Shown here: positions 16,219-23,872 of the stretch, piece by piece
How positions within the stretch are numbered: the stretch's first letter is position 1
How the letters are laid out: the number at the start of each line of letters is the position of its first letter
Assembly: GCA_017635675.1 (NCBI GenBank)
Contig: JAGBLA010000131.1
Location: 1-44,530 of the forward strand
Direction of reading: 5' to 3'
Length of the DNA: 44,530 nucleotides
From: Ruminiclostridium sp.
GTDB taxonomy: Bacteria > Bacillota > Clostridia > Oscillospirales > Ruminococcaceae
Position numbers and translations under genes: made by a program
The notes under the pieces: model-generated
The model's input: the letters and a program-made list of their open reading frames with translations, nothing else
Database searches by the model: none
What the model was told of the DNA's origin: nothing

Positions 16219-16374
16219 ATGAAGTACGTTTGTGAGCTTTGCGGCTGGGAGTATGACGAGGAAAAGGGTGATCCGGAAAACGGCATAGCACCCGGTACCA
16301 AGTTTGAAGATCTTCCCGACGATTTTGAATGTCCGCTCTGCGGTGCGGGAAAGGACAGCTTCAAGTCCGAATGA
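16219..16374 (+). CDS. Rubredoxin
   Basis: The 51-residue protein has the two iron-binding knuckles of rubredoxin: CELCGW (Cys5, Cys8) and CPLCG (Cys38, Cys41), with the conserved [15 protein letters not shown] between them. It is a small cytoplasmic one-electron carrier, often used in peroxide or oxygen detoxification in anaerobes. AAAGGAGAAACACC sets the ATG. It follows aguB by 31 bp and is followed by a strong terminator, so it probably ends the polyamine transcript; a link to polyamine chemistry is not evident. Confidence 0.95.
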   Translation: MKYVCELCGWEYDEEKGDPENGIAPGTKFEDLPDDFECPLCGAGKDSFKSE

Positions 16375-16382
16375 CGCAAAAA

Positions 16383-16416
16383 GCCCCGGCAGGTTCGTTT
16401 CTGCCGGGGCGGTTTT
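16383..16416. terminator. Bidirectional terminator between rubredoxin and the phage-like gene
   Basis: GCCCCGGCAG (16383-16392) pairs perfectly with CTGCCGGGGC (16401-16410). TTTT follows on the plus strand, and AAAAA precedes the stem so that the minus strand also has a T-run. It can end both the plus polyamine operon and the minus operon that stops at 16415. Confidence 0.85.
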
Positions 16417-16849
16417 ATGCTATGAGTTCGCTGTTGCCGAACATCTCTTCGAGGTGCGCGAGGGCGCTTCGCTGTATGCGTGTTATGTGTCTCGGGCTGT
16501 AGCCGAGCTTTTCGGCGATCGTCTCCGTGCTTTCATGCATTATGTAGCGCCGTTCCGTCACCATGCGTTCTACGCTGTCATCGAGAGCCGACGTCATTTC
16601 GAGTATCTTTTCCTTCAGCTCGATGAGACTGTCGATCTCCTTATCTATCCGCAGCTCAAGGTCGGCTATCTTCACCGCGTAGTTTCCGACCCTGTCCGAT
16701 ATGCCGCCCTTCCAAAGACCCTCTCCGGGAGCGGGGAAGCGCTGAGTCACGCGCTCTGCGAGCGAGCGGAGCTGCGCTATCTCCTCGAGCCCGAGGTTGA
16801 TCCTGTCGTCGATCTCCTTATGTGATTCAAGTATCTTCCTTATGTTCAT
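16415..16849 (-). CDS. Phage-like sigma/ArpU-type DNA-binding protein (DUF1492-like)
   Basis: The 144-residue protein is mostly helical, with coiled-coil-like stretches over the first 90 residues. Its C-terminal helix-turn-helix (about 108-132, ETIAEKLGYSPRHITRIQRSAL) resembles sigma-70 region 4. Small proteins of this build occur in prophages of Firmicutes as late-gene regulators (ArpU/RinA-like). It lies 13 bp downstream of a small zinc-finger gene and probably shares its repressor-controlled promoter. No phage structural genes are nearby, so it may be a remnant or a captured regulator. The exact family is my judgement from the pattern only. Confidence 0.6.
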   Translation of the reverse strand: MNIRKILESHKEIDDRINLGLEEIAQLRSLAERVTQRFPAPGEGLWKGGISDRVGNYAVKIADLELRIDKEIDSLIELKEKILEMTSALDDSVERMVTERRYIMHESTETIAEKLGYSPRHITRIQRSALAHLEEMFGNSELIA

Positions 16850-16862
16850 TTTTTTCTCCGTT

Positions 16863-17087
16863 TCACACGAGCACTTCCGTGAGGCACGATGCGCATATCA
16901 GCAGGTCTCCCGCCTGATATGCCGTTTCACCCTCGTACAGCATTTTTCCGCAGATATCGCAGGGCTCCGCCGCCATTGCGATATTTTCGCTGCCGCAGTG
17001 CTCACACATTGCAAACAAGCTTCCGTCGCAGTCGTAAACGCGGGGTGGCAGGTTGCCGCCGTTCCCGCATTCCTTGCACTTATACAT
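16863..17087 (-). CDS. Small multi-CxxC zinc-binding protein
   Basis: The 74-residue protein has four cysteine pairs (CKEC, CEHC, CDIC, CASC), enough for two zinc ions, and no other recognisable domain. The start at 17087 is set by GGAAAGGAGGAGT. A longer in-frame reading to 17342 would run across the promoter and the divergent gene, so I rejected it. It is the first gene of a minus-strand pair whose promoter faces the XRE/S24 repressor promoter across a shared operator region. Function unknown. Confidence 0.7.
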   Translation of the reverse strand: MYKCKECGNGGNLPPRVYDCDGSLFAMCEHCGSENIAMAAEPCDICGKMLYEGETAYQAGDLLICASCLTEVLV

Positions 17088-17128
17088 ACTCCTCCTTTCC
17101 TTTGCAAATCGGGGAATTTGCTCCTTAC

Positions 17129-17233
17129 GTTGCATTTTTGGGACAACTATATAATACCACACTCCTATACATTTGTCAACCCGTTTATGCGACTTTTTTT
17201 CAAAATATTTACAAAATATGTTGCATAAATGGG
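17129..17233. promoter_or_regulatory. Three operator-like sites (GTTGCATAAATGGG family) between divergent promoters
   Basis: Three 14-bp sequences match each other: GTTGCATTTTTGGG at 17129-17142 (plus), GTCGCATAAACGGG on the minus strand at 17180-17193, and GTTGCATAAATGGG at 17220-17233 (plus). The first lies just downstream of the minus -10, the second abuts the minus -35, and the third covers the plus -35. This is the layout expected for operators of the adjacent repressor controlling itself and the divergent pair. Binding is inferred. Confidence 0.55.
17151..17179 (-). promoter_or_regulatory. Promoter of the zinc-protein/sigma-like gene pair
   Basis: On the minus strand TTGACA (17174-17179) and TATTAT (17151-17156) are 17 bp apart, about 65 nt upstream of the start codon at 17087. 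It is flanked on both sides by operator-like sites. Confidence 0.65.
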
Positions 17234-17249
17234 AATAATGTGGTATAAT
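17221..17249 (+). promoter_or_regulatory. Promoter of the XRE/S24 repressor gene
   Basis: TTGCAT (17221-17226) and TATAAT (17244-17249) are 17 bp apart. The -35 hexamer lies inside an operator-like 14-mer, which suggests autorepression. AAAGGAGGT follows before the ATG at 17282. Confidence 0.65.
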
Positions 17250-17281
17250 AGCAGTAAAGATAAAAAAAGGAGGTATCGGAT

Positions 17282-17908
17282 ATGCCGCTTGAAACAGCCG
17301 CAGAAAGAATAAAGGTGCGCCGTAAGGAGCTCGGATTGTCATACCAGGAGCTCGCCGACCTTACAGGCATCAGCAAATCCACGCTCCAGCGCTATGAAAC
17401 GGGGAGCATAAAAAGCATACCCCTCGCCAAGCTCGATGTGCTTGCCGAAGGGCTGAAAACCACTGCTTTGTATATCCTCGGAAAGCCTGAGCAGACGAAT
17501 GCCGAGATAATCAGCGACGGTATCTGCCGCATACCCGTGTATGACAGCGTGAGCGCGGGGTTCGGCGCATACGCGGACAGCCACGTGGTCTGCTATATCC
17601 CCACATTCATCGAGCACCCCGTGGAAAACTCGGAGTTTCTCTGGATAAACGTCCGCGGGGACAGCATGGCTCCCACTATCGAGGACGGCGACCGTATCCT
17701 CGTCCGCCGCAGCGACAGTGTTGACAGCGGCAGTGTCGCCGTCGTGATGATAGGCGAGGAGGCGTTCGTCAAAAAGATAAAGTTCGGTGAGGACTGGGTA
17801 GAGCTTCACTCCATAAACCCGTATTATCCCGTCCGCCGCTTCGACAAGGCTGCTGCCGCGGACGTGCGGGTCGTAGGCGCGGTGGTGGAGGTCAGCAAAA
17901 AGCTCTGA
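17282..17908 (+). CDS. XRE-family repressor with S24 (LexA/CI-like) autocleavage domain
   Basis: The 208-residue protein pairs an N-terminal helix-turn-helix (about 8-62, SYQELADLTGISKSTLQRYE) with a C-terminal S24 peptidase-like domain (about 80-205). Ser128 in VRGDSMAPTIEDGDRILV and Lys164 in EAFVKK form the expected Ser-Lys dyad, and Ala92-Gly93 in DSVSAGFG fits the self-cleavage site. Such repressors lose DNA binding when RecA filaments or other signals trigger self-cleavage. It diverges from two phage-like genes across three matching operator-like sites. It ends only 4 bp before the stop of the convergent ABC-F gene, with no terminator between. Confidence 0.88.
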   Translation: MPLETAAERIKVRRKELGLSYQELADLTGISKSTLQRYETGSIKSIPLAKLDVLAEGLKTTALYILGKPEQTNAEIISDGICRIPVYDSVSAGFGAYADSHVVCYIPTFIEHPVENSEFLWINVRGDSMAPTIEDGDRILVRRSDSVDSGSVAVVMIGEEAFVKKIKFGEDWVELHSINPYYPVRRFDKAAAADVRVVGAVVEVSKKL

Positions 17909-17912
17909 ATGC

Positions 17913-19526
17913 TTACAGAGTGAATGTACCGCCTGTCTGGGCGCGTCTCCACTCCACATACTCCTCGTATGTGCCGAGCTTGTCCCAGCAGCCCTTGTCC
18001 TTTATCTCGATTATGCGGTTCGCCACGGTCTGGACTATCTCGTGGTCGTGGGACGCGAACAGTACAACGCCCTTGAAATCGCGAAGTCCGTTGTTCACCG
18101 CGGTAATGCTTTCGAGGTCAAGGTGGTTGGTGGGGCGGTCAAGAATAAGCGCGTTAGATTTGAACAGCATCATGCGGGAGAACATACATCTTACCTTCTC
18201 GCCGCCCGAAAGCACGTTGACAGGCTTGAAGATGTCATCGCCCGAGAACAGCATCCTGCCGAGAAATCCGCGCAGGTATGTCTCGGTAACGTCGTCGCTG
18301 TACTGTCTTATCCAGTCGAGTATGGACATCTCACAGCCCGCGAAGAAGTGGTCGGAGTCAATGGGGAAGTAGCTTGTGGTTATGGTGTTGCCCCACTTGT
18401 AGCTTCCCTCGTCGGGCTCAAGCTCGCCTGTGATTATGCGGAACAGCGTGGTTATAGCTATCTCGCTCTCGCCGAGGAAGGCTATCTTGTCCTCGCGTCC
18501 GACGGTGAACGAAACGTCGTCAAGCACCTTCACGCCGTCAACGGTCTTGGTGAGCCCCGTGACCTGGAGTATATCCTTGCCGGGCTCGCGCTCCATATCA
18601 AATCCTATGAACGGATAACGGCGGCTTGACGCGGGCATCTCCTCCACGGTGAGCTTGTCAAGCAGCTTGCGGCGCGATGTCGCCTGCTTGGACTTTGACT
18701 TGTTGGCGGAGAAGCGCTGAATGAAGGTCTGGAGCTCTTTTATCTTCTCCTCGTTCTTTTTGTTCTGCTGCTTTATCATGCGCTGAATGAGCTGTGAGGA
18801 CTCGTACCAGAACTCATAGTTGCCCACGTACATCTTTATCTTGCCGTAGTCTATATCCACGGTGTGGGTGCAGACATTGTTGAGGAAGTGACGGTCATGG
18901 GACACGACAATGACGGTGCCGAAGTATTCCGCGAGGAAGTCCTCAAGCCATGCCACAGCGTCTATATCGAGGTGGTTCGTAGGCTCGTCCATGAGTATGA
19001 TGTCGGGGTTGCCGAAAAGCGCCTGCGCGAGAAGCACCTTGACCTTCTCGTTACCGGAAAGGCTTGCCATGCTGCTGTACATGATGCTCTCGTCGAGCCC
19101 GAGACCCTGTACGAGCTTTGACGCGTCGCTTTCCGCCTCCCAGCCGTTAAGCTCGGCAAACTCGGCTTCAAGCTCACTTGCGCGGTTGCCGTCCTCCTCG
19201 GAGAAATCCTCCTTGGCGTACAGCGCGTCCTTTTCCTGCATTACCTCGTAAAGGCGCTTGTTGCCCATTATCACGGTGTCCTGTACGGTGTATTCATCGA
19301 AAGCGAAGTGATCCTGCCGCAGCACGGACATACGCTTGTCCTTCGGGATAGTTACCGAGCCTGTGGTGGGCTCAAGCTCACCGTTGAGTATCTTCAGAAA
19401 TGTGGATTTGCCCGCGCCGTTTGCGCCGATGACGCCGTAGCAGTTGCCCTCCTTGAACTGGAGATCCACGTCCTTGAACAGCGTCTGACCGCCGAATTGT
19501 AAGCTCACATTTGAAACTGTTATCAT
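17913..19526 (-). CDS. ABC-F family ATPase (YkpA/YbiT-like) with degenerate second nucleotide site
   Basis: The 537-residue protein has two ABC domains joined by a charged linker (about 240-305) and no membrane segments, as in ABC-F ribosome-associated ATPases. Domain 1 is canonical in Walker A (GANGAGKS, 34-41), Walker B (MDEP, Glu181) and switch His210, but its signature is LSGNE. Domain 2 has a good signature (LSGGE, 439-443) and switch His493, but Walker A reads GESEIAIT without the lysine, and the catalytic Glu is replaced by Arg464 (LDRPTNHLD). Thus one composite site looks intact and the other dead. ABC-F proteins act on the ribosome E site in translation or antibiotic protection; which applies here is unknown. 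The gene has its own promoter and a leader of about 245 nt. Confidence 0.88.
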   Translation of the reverse strand: MITVSNVSLQFGGQTLFKDVDLQFKEGNCYGVIGANGAGKSTFLKILNGELEPTTGSVTIPKDKRMSVLRQDHFAFDEYTVQDTVIMGNKRLYEVMQEKDALYAKEDFSEEDGNRASELEAEFAELNGWEAESDASKLVQGLGLDESIMYSSMASLSGNEKVKVLLAQALFGNPDIILMDEPTNHLDIDAVAWLEDFLAEYFGTVIVVSHDRHFLNNVCTHTVDIDYGKIKMYVGNYEFWYESSQLIQRMIKQQNKKNEEKIKELQTFIQRFSANKSKSKQATSRRKLLDKLTVEEMPASSRRYPFIGFDMEREPGKDILQVTGLTKTVDGVKVLDDVSFTVGREDKIAFLGESEIAITTLFRIITGELEPDEGSYKWGNTITTSYFPIDSDHFFAGCEMSILDWIRQYSDDVTETYLRGFLGRMLFSGDDIFKPVNVLSGGEKVRCMFSRMMLFKSNALILDRPTNHLDLESITAVNNGLRDFKGVVLFASHDHEIVQTVANRIIEIKDKGCWDKLGTYEEYVEWRRAQTGGTFTL

Positions 19527-19566
19527 GTTATTTCCTCATTTACGAATTGTTGCGCAGTTGTCCGCA

Positions 19567-19735
19567 TATAGGCAATACCGCACAAATAGGCGCACGCACC
19601 TTGCTTGCATATTATTCCGTCATCTTGACCAAATTTTCCTTGACTTGCGCCAGCAAGCCTGCGTCAAATTTAGCCAATCTGACGAAAAATCTGACGGCGC
19701 AATCTGCGCACGCTATTTATGCGGTATAGCCTATA
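19567..19735. repeat. 169-bp MITE-like imperfect palindrome in the ABC-F leader
   Basis: The two ends are inverted copies: ATAGGCAATACCGCACAAAT at the left and, on the other strand, ATAGGCTATACCGCATAAAT at the right, continuing as related CGCGCA-rich sequence. Interior stretches around CCGTCA and AAATTT also pair, so the whole element can fold into one long hairpin. TA dinucleotides at both edges could be a target duplication. It carries no gene. It lies inside the 5' leader of the ABC-F mRNA, where its fold could affect expression. A copy search would settle whether it is a dispersed repeat. Confidence 0.6.
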
Positions 19736-19777
19736 CTTTTATCGGAAGAAATCGAAGGCGCGAAAACTGCACTAATC

Positions 19778-19806
19778 ATTATACCATATAGCCGCCCATA
19801 ATACAA
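19778..19806 (-). promoter_or_regulatory. Promoter of the ABC-F gene
   Basis: On the minus strand TTGTAT (19801-19806) and TATAAT (19778-19783) are 17 bp apart, with TGG before the -10. The resulting leader is about 245 nt and contains the palindromic element. Confidence 0.65.
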
Positions 19807-19861
19807 ACGATTTTTTGAACAAATCCGACAGCTTTGTTATGCGGAATTTGTAAGTTCCGAC

Positions 19862-19890
19862 AAAAAATCTCCCGCCGTGAAGCGGGAGAT
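19862..19890 (-). terminator. Terminator after ftsZ
   Basis: On the minus strand ATCTCCCGC and GCGGGAGAT form a 9-bp stem followed by TTTTTT, 20 bp after the ftsZ stop codon. It separates the division cluster from the ABC-F gene. Confidence 0.85.
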
Positions 19891-19909
19891 AATATGTATA
19901 GACTTTACC

Positions 19910-21139
19910 TCAGTTTCTGCTCTTGAACAGGTTTTCGAGATCGTCGTACGCGTCGTTGTCCTGACTGGTAGACGTGCGTGAATTGAGGAACGATGCGAAA
20001 TCATTGCTCTTGGCTGTGTTGGTGGTGTTCGCGATGATCTCCTCGGCAACGCTGGGCTCGGTCACTGTATCGAAACTGTCCTTGAAGCAGGTAGCGATAA
20101 CGGAGATTATAAGCGAATCCTTCATATCCGGCGGGCCGAAATCCGCACCCATGATGATGTCGGCATCGGGAGAGCAGGCTCTTGTGATAGCCTCGGTCGC
20201 GTCGTTTACATCGCTCAGCAGAGCGTCACTTGACATAGTAACGTAAACGAGGAGCCTTCCCGCGTTCTTGATAGATGTTTCAAGCAGCGGGCTGCTTACG
20301 ACCTGGTTTACAGCGTCCTCGACCTTCTTGTCGCCGGAGCCGACACCGATAGCGATATGAGCGTCGCCCGCGTTTCTGATGACCGTACACAGGTCTGAGA
20401 AGTCAACGTTTATTTGCGCGGTGGAGTTTATCATATCCGAAACTATCTTTACCGAGCGGTACAGCACGTCATCTACCATCTGGAAAGCGGTAGCGAGAAG
20501 AAGCTGTTTCTCATTGAGCTGCATGAGCTTCTGGTTAGGTATGATAACGAGAGCGTCAACGTGCTTGCGCATTTCGTCGATACCCTTCATAGCCTGGTTC
20601 ATCTTGTTGGCGCGCTCAAAGTCGAAGGGCTTTGTAACTACGCCGATAGTAAGAATACCCATTTCCTGTGCTATCTCAGCGATTATAGGAGCAGCGCCTG
20701 TGCCGGTGCCGCCGCCCATACCTGCGGAGATGAACACGAGAGAGGAGCCCTTGAGATACTTTTCGATCTCTTCTCTGTCCTCCCGTGCGGCTTCCGCGCC
20801 TACCTCGGGGCGTCCGCCCGCGCCTCTGCCCTTTGCGCACTTGCGTCCTATCTGAACGCGTCTTATGATAGCCTTATCCTTTTTCTTAAGTGCCGCAACG
20901 TCCGTATTTACGGCGATGAACTCGATATCCACGTCCTCAGGGGTGTTCACGGAAACGGAAGATGACGCTTTATTATCTCTGAGTCCCTTTTTCGCCATTG
21001 CTTCGACTGCGTTTCCGCCGCCGCCGCCTACTCCGATGACCTTTATCTTGATGTTATAGACTGCGTTTTCATCAAGATGGTCGAACTCGGGCTCCTCTGC
21101 TTCTACTTCGAATCCCTCTTCATCGATCTCTATTGCCAC
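19910..21139 (-). CDS. ftsZ: Cell division protein FtsZ (divergent)
   Basis: FtsZ is the tubulin-like GTPase that forms the division ring. This 409-residue copy keeps the GTP-binding GGGGGN (38-43), the tubulin signature GGGTGTG (143-149), NTD at 78-80, and the T7 loop NVDFSDL that activates hydrolysis in the neighbouring subunit. The GTG start at 21139 follows GGGAGG; an ATG upstream at 21235 lacks a ribosome site. Unusual points are an acidic N-terminal extension of about 28 residues, an insertion of about 10-12 residues after KGL (52-70), and a short C-terminal tail ending DDLENLFKSRN rather than the usual conserved peptide. It is last in the dcw cluster, has its own promoter, and no ftsA is adjacent. 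Confidence 0.92.
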   Translation of the reverse strand: MAIEIDEEGFEVEAEEPEFDHLDENAVYNIKIKVIGVGGGGGNAVEAMAKKGLRDNKASSSVSVNTPEDVDIEFIAVNTDVAALKKKDKAIIRRVQIGRKCAKGRGAGGRPEVGAEAAREDREEIEKYLKGSSLVFISAGMGGGTGTGAAPIIAEIAQEMGILTIGVVTKPFDFERANKMNQAMKGIDEMRKHVDALVIIPNQKLMQLNEKQLLLATAFQMVDDVLYRSVKIVSDMINSTAQINVDFSDLCTVIRNAGDAHIAIGVGSGDKKVEDAVNQVVSSPLLETSIKNAGRLLVYVTMSSDALLSDVNDATEAITRACSPDADIIMGADFGPPDMKDSLIISVIATCFKDSFDTVTEPSVAEEIIANTTNTAKSNDFASFLNSRTSTSQDNDAYDDLENLFKSRN

Positions 21140-21268
21140 AGTTATATACCTCCCGGAATTTTGTACATAATGACGAAACATAGGAACGTCAACTCGTTCA
21201 CGATTAGCCTTGCTATGAACGTGAAAATCGCTCAAATCCGCACTACGACTGTATTTTTCTCAATGTTT

Positions 21269-21297
21269 ATTGTAACAGATTTCATTTAAAATTTCAA
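21269..21297 (-). promoter_or_regulatory. ftsZ promoter
   Basis: On the minus strand TTGAAA (21292-21297) and TACAAT (21269-21274) are separated by 17 bp, giving a leader of about 125 nt. The AT-rich gap of 266 bp between ftsQ and ftsZ otherwise holds nothing I recognise. Confidence 0.65.
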
Positions 21298-21405
21298 TAG
21301 TTTTTTGAAAAAAAACTAAATATTTTGTGTTTTTTTTTCGCGAAATTATCTAAATGTTGTGGTTTATAAGATTTATTGGTGATTATTACCAAAATCCGCG
21401 GTCTA

Positions 21406-22455
21406 TCAGGCATTCGCGGGCGTTTCCCCGTCATTTTCGGTAGTTTCGGCTCCCTCGCCCTCTTCGCCTTCCTCGGTATCTTCTGTTTCCTCCGGCACGA
21501 CTATCGGTGCGGAGGTTATAGGACGCTGGATAGCGCGGCTCGTATCGGAAACATCGAGTGTAACGTGCTCGGTCTCGGCAATATGCCCATTGAACAGCAG
21601 TTCGTTGATGATACGCATTTTCTGGTCAATATCAAGCACCGAGCCGATATTTATCTCCACCCTGTCCTGGTAAGACAGGATAATAGCGAGGTTATCGGTG
21701 ATATTGACGGTCGTGATATCCTCAATGCCCGCCTTTTCCACCGCGGTGCTTATCTCTTTGACGAGTTTATCCTGCTCCTCGTCCTCAGCCTTGATGAACC
21801 CGCCTACAATGACGGAATCCGCGGGTTTGTAGCCGAGTATGCGCATACAGTCGGCTTCGCGTTCGTCCATTGACATGACGCGTCCGATGTGGGAGATAAC
21901 GTAGCTCTGACCCGCGTACATGAAACAAGCCATAGGCACCGAGCGCTCCACGGTTATTTTTATGGTAGAGGGGAAGACCTTTTCGACCTTGACGTTATCG
22001 AGAGTGACAAGCTTGTCGAGCATACGCTCGGGCAAGCCTGTAAGGCTCAGCCGAACGAGGTTCTCGTTGCCTTCAAGTCCGCTGGCGGCGATTATCTGCT
22101 CGTCGGTGTAGTCCGATTCGCCTTCCACTATTATTTTTTCCGTGTTGAAAAGCACAGTCACCGAGAGCACGGCGAATATTATTGCCGCAAGCGCGAAGAG
22201 CATCACGTAATACACGATGTTGCTGCCGCCGCGCTTGCGCTGGCGCTGCTTTGCACGCTGTTCCTGCTCCTGCTGCTTTTTGAGCTCCGCTTCGCGCTTT
22301 TTGCGTGCGGGACTTTGCGGCGGGAGCTGCTTTCTGGCGGTTTCGGCTATCTTCTGCTGCTTACGTGAGTTGGTGACAGGTTTGCGGGCGGAAGAACGCT
22401 TCTGTGAGCGTTCGGTCTCCTCACGGAGCTTCTCGCGCAGCTCCTCCTTGCTCAT
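21406..22455 (-). CDS. ftsQ: Cell division protein FtsQ/DivIB
   Basis: The protein (349 residues from the chosen start) has a long, highly charged cytoplasmic N-terminus (about 1-76), one membrane segment (about 79-102) and a POTRA-like domain starting at FNTEKIIVEG, followed by the beta domain. This is the DivIB/FtsQ layout; the protein bridges early and late divisome parts outside the membrane. The tail is acidic and Glu/Thr-rich. The start is uncertain: the ATG at 22455 lacks a clear ribosome site, and a GTG 51 bp upstream follows AAAGGG almost without a spacer. The reading frame is open further up into murA, which I treat as chance. Confidence 0.8.
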   Translation of the reverse strand: MSKEELREKLREETERSQKRSSARKPVTNSRKQQKIAETARKQLPPQSPARKKREAELKKQQEQEQRAKQRQRKRGGSNIVYYVMLFALAAIIFAVLSVTVLFNTEKIIVEGESDYTDEQIIAASGLEGNENLVRLSLTGLPERMLDKLVTLDNVKVEKVFPSTIKITVERSVPMACFMYAGQSYVISHIGRVMSMDEREADCMRILGYKPADSVIVGGFIKAEDEEQDKLVKEISTAVEKAGIEDITTVNITDNLAIILSYQDRVEINIGSVLDIDQKMRIINELLFNGHIAETEHVTLDVSDTSRAIQRPITSAPIVVPEETEDTEEGEEGEGAETTENDGETPANA

Positions 22456-22540
22456 TTCTACCGTGCGGCTCTTATTGAGCCTGTGAAATTCGGGAATAAC
22501 GCTCACCCCTTTACATTTGACTTCCTGTATATCTGACCGG

Positions 22541-23806
22541 TTATGAACCGTAATGTATATCCGCTCCAACGCTTCGCAGACATCCTTCGATGTCTTCATA
22601 GCCGCGTTCGATGTAGCAGACATGACCTATTCTTGTAATTCCCTCCGCGAAAAGCCCCGCAGTCACCATTGCCGCGCCGCCGCGCAGGTCACCCGCTTCA
22701 AGCTCCGCACCTGAGAGACGGTCAACCCCCTCTACGACGGCGACCCTGCCCTCGACCTTGATACGCGCGCCGAGCCGCGTAAGCTCACTCACATGGCGGT
22801 AGCGGTTCTCGAATATGGTCTCGGAGAACATGGTCGTGCCTGGAAGCGTGGCGCAAAGCGCCATGAGCGGCGGCTGGGCGTCGGTGGGAAATCCCGGGTA
22901 CGGCGCCGTGCGGATATGCGCGGGAGCTTTCAGCGTCTTGCGGGCGTTGAGATAAACGCTTCCGCCGCCGAAGCCGTAAACGCTGCACCCTATCTGCTCA
23001 AGCACGGGTATCACGGGTTCAAGGGACTGTATATCCGCGTGGGTAAGCAGCACCTCTCCGCGGGTTATCGCGCCGCAGCAAAGATACGTCGCCGCGGCTA
23101 TCCTGTCGGGCATCACCGTGAAACGGCAGCCGTCCAGGCGTTTTACGCCTTCTATCTGTATAGTCCCCGTACCCGCGCCGTTTATGCGGGCTCCGCATTT
23201 GTTGAGGAACGCCGCAAGGTCGCATATCTCGGGCTCTCTTGCCGCGTTATGTATCTCTGTCACGCCCTCCGCAAGCACTGCCGCGAGCATGACGTTCTCG
23301 GTTGCACCCACAGACGGCACAGGGAAGGTTATCACCGTGCCGCGAAGCTTCGCTGCCGTGCATACTATACAGCCGTGCTCCTCGCGTATCTTCGCGCCCA
23401 TTCTTCTGAACGCGTCAAGGTGGAAGTCTATCGGTCTCGTGCCTATCTCGCAGCCGCCTGGAAATGACAGTCTGCACTGTCCGCAGCGCCCGATGAGCGC
23501 TCCCATGAAGATTATCGACGAGCGCATCTCCCGCATGAGCTTTTCGGAGATCTCCGAGGACTTCAGAGCCGACGCGTCGGTGCATACCACATTATTTTCG
23601 CGTCTGCAGGTACAGCCGAGCGCCGTGAGTATCCTACACGCCGCGTCGCAGTCCGAGAGCCGCGGGCAGTTGTAAAGCTCGGTCTGCCCCTTACAAAGCA
23701 CCGTTGCCGCAAGAAGCGGCAGTGCGCTGTTCTTCGCGCCCTGTACGCGTATCTCGCCCTCTATGCGCCGTCCTCCTCTTATAATGAGCCTGCGCTGTTC
23801 TGACAT
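22541..23806 (-). CDS. murA: UDP-N-acetylglucosamine 1-carboxyvinyltransferase
   Basis: MurA adds enolpyruvate from phosphoenolpyruvate to UDP-GlcNAc, the first committed step of peptidoglycan synthesis. The 421-residue protein shows the family N-terminus VQGAKNSALPLLAA (Lys25, Asn26), the catalytic Cys119 in PGGCEIGTRPID (the fosfomycin target), and the repeated inverted-barrel pattern. The start at 23806 follows AAAGGGTGATATAT. A Cys at position 119 rather than Asp predicts fosfomycin sensitivity at the enzyme level. Its place between murG and ftsQ in the dcw cluster is seen in several Clostridia. Confidence 0.93.
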   Translation of the reverse strand: MSEQRRLIIRGGRRIEGEIRVQGAKNSALPLLAATVLCKGQTELYNCPRLSDCDAACRILTALGCTCRRENNVVCTDASALKSSEISEKLMREMRSSIIFMGALIGRCGQCRLSFPGGCEIGTRPIDFHLDAFRRMGAKIREEHGCIVCTAAKLRGTVITFPVPSVGATENVMLAAVLAEGVTEIHNAAREPEICDLAAFLNKCGARINGAGTGTIQIEGVKRLDGCRFTVMPDRIAAATYLCCGAITRGEVLLTHADIQSLEPVIPVLEQIGCSVYGFGGGSVYLNARKTLKAPAHIRTAPYPGFPTDAQPPLMALCATLPGTTMFSETIFENRYRHVSELTRLGARIKVEGRVAVVEGVDRLSGAELEAGDLRGGAAMVTAGLFAEGITRIGHVCYIERGYEDIEGCLRSVGADIHYGS

Positions 23807-23872
23807 ATATATCACCCTTTTTCTGCTTTTTTGACATAATATGCAGAAAAAGGGCAATTTGCTAAAAATTAC

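Noticed and set aside
14226-16379. 717-residue minus-strand open frame opposite aguA and aguB
   Set aside because: The product is Ser/Arg/Pro-rich antisense of two well-supported genes and shows no domain. Its length follows from the GC-rich codon pattern.
16863-17342. 159-residue version of the small zinc protein
   Set aside because: It would start inside the divergent repressor gene and run across both promoters. The ATG at 17087 has a proper GGAGG site.
22455-22623. N-terminally extended FtsQ starting inside murA
   Set aside because: The added residues lie in another frame of murA and have no ribosome site. DivIB-like composition begins at about 22500.
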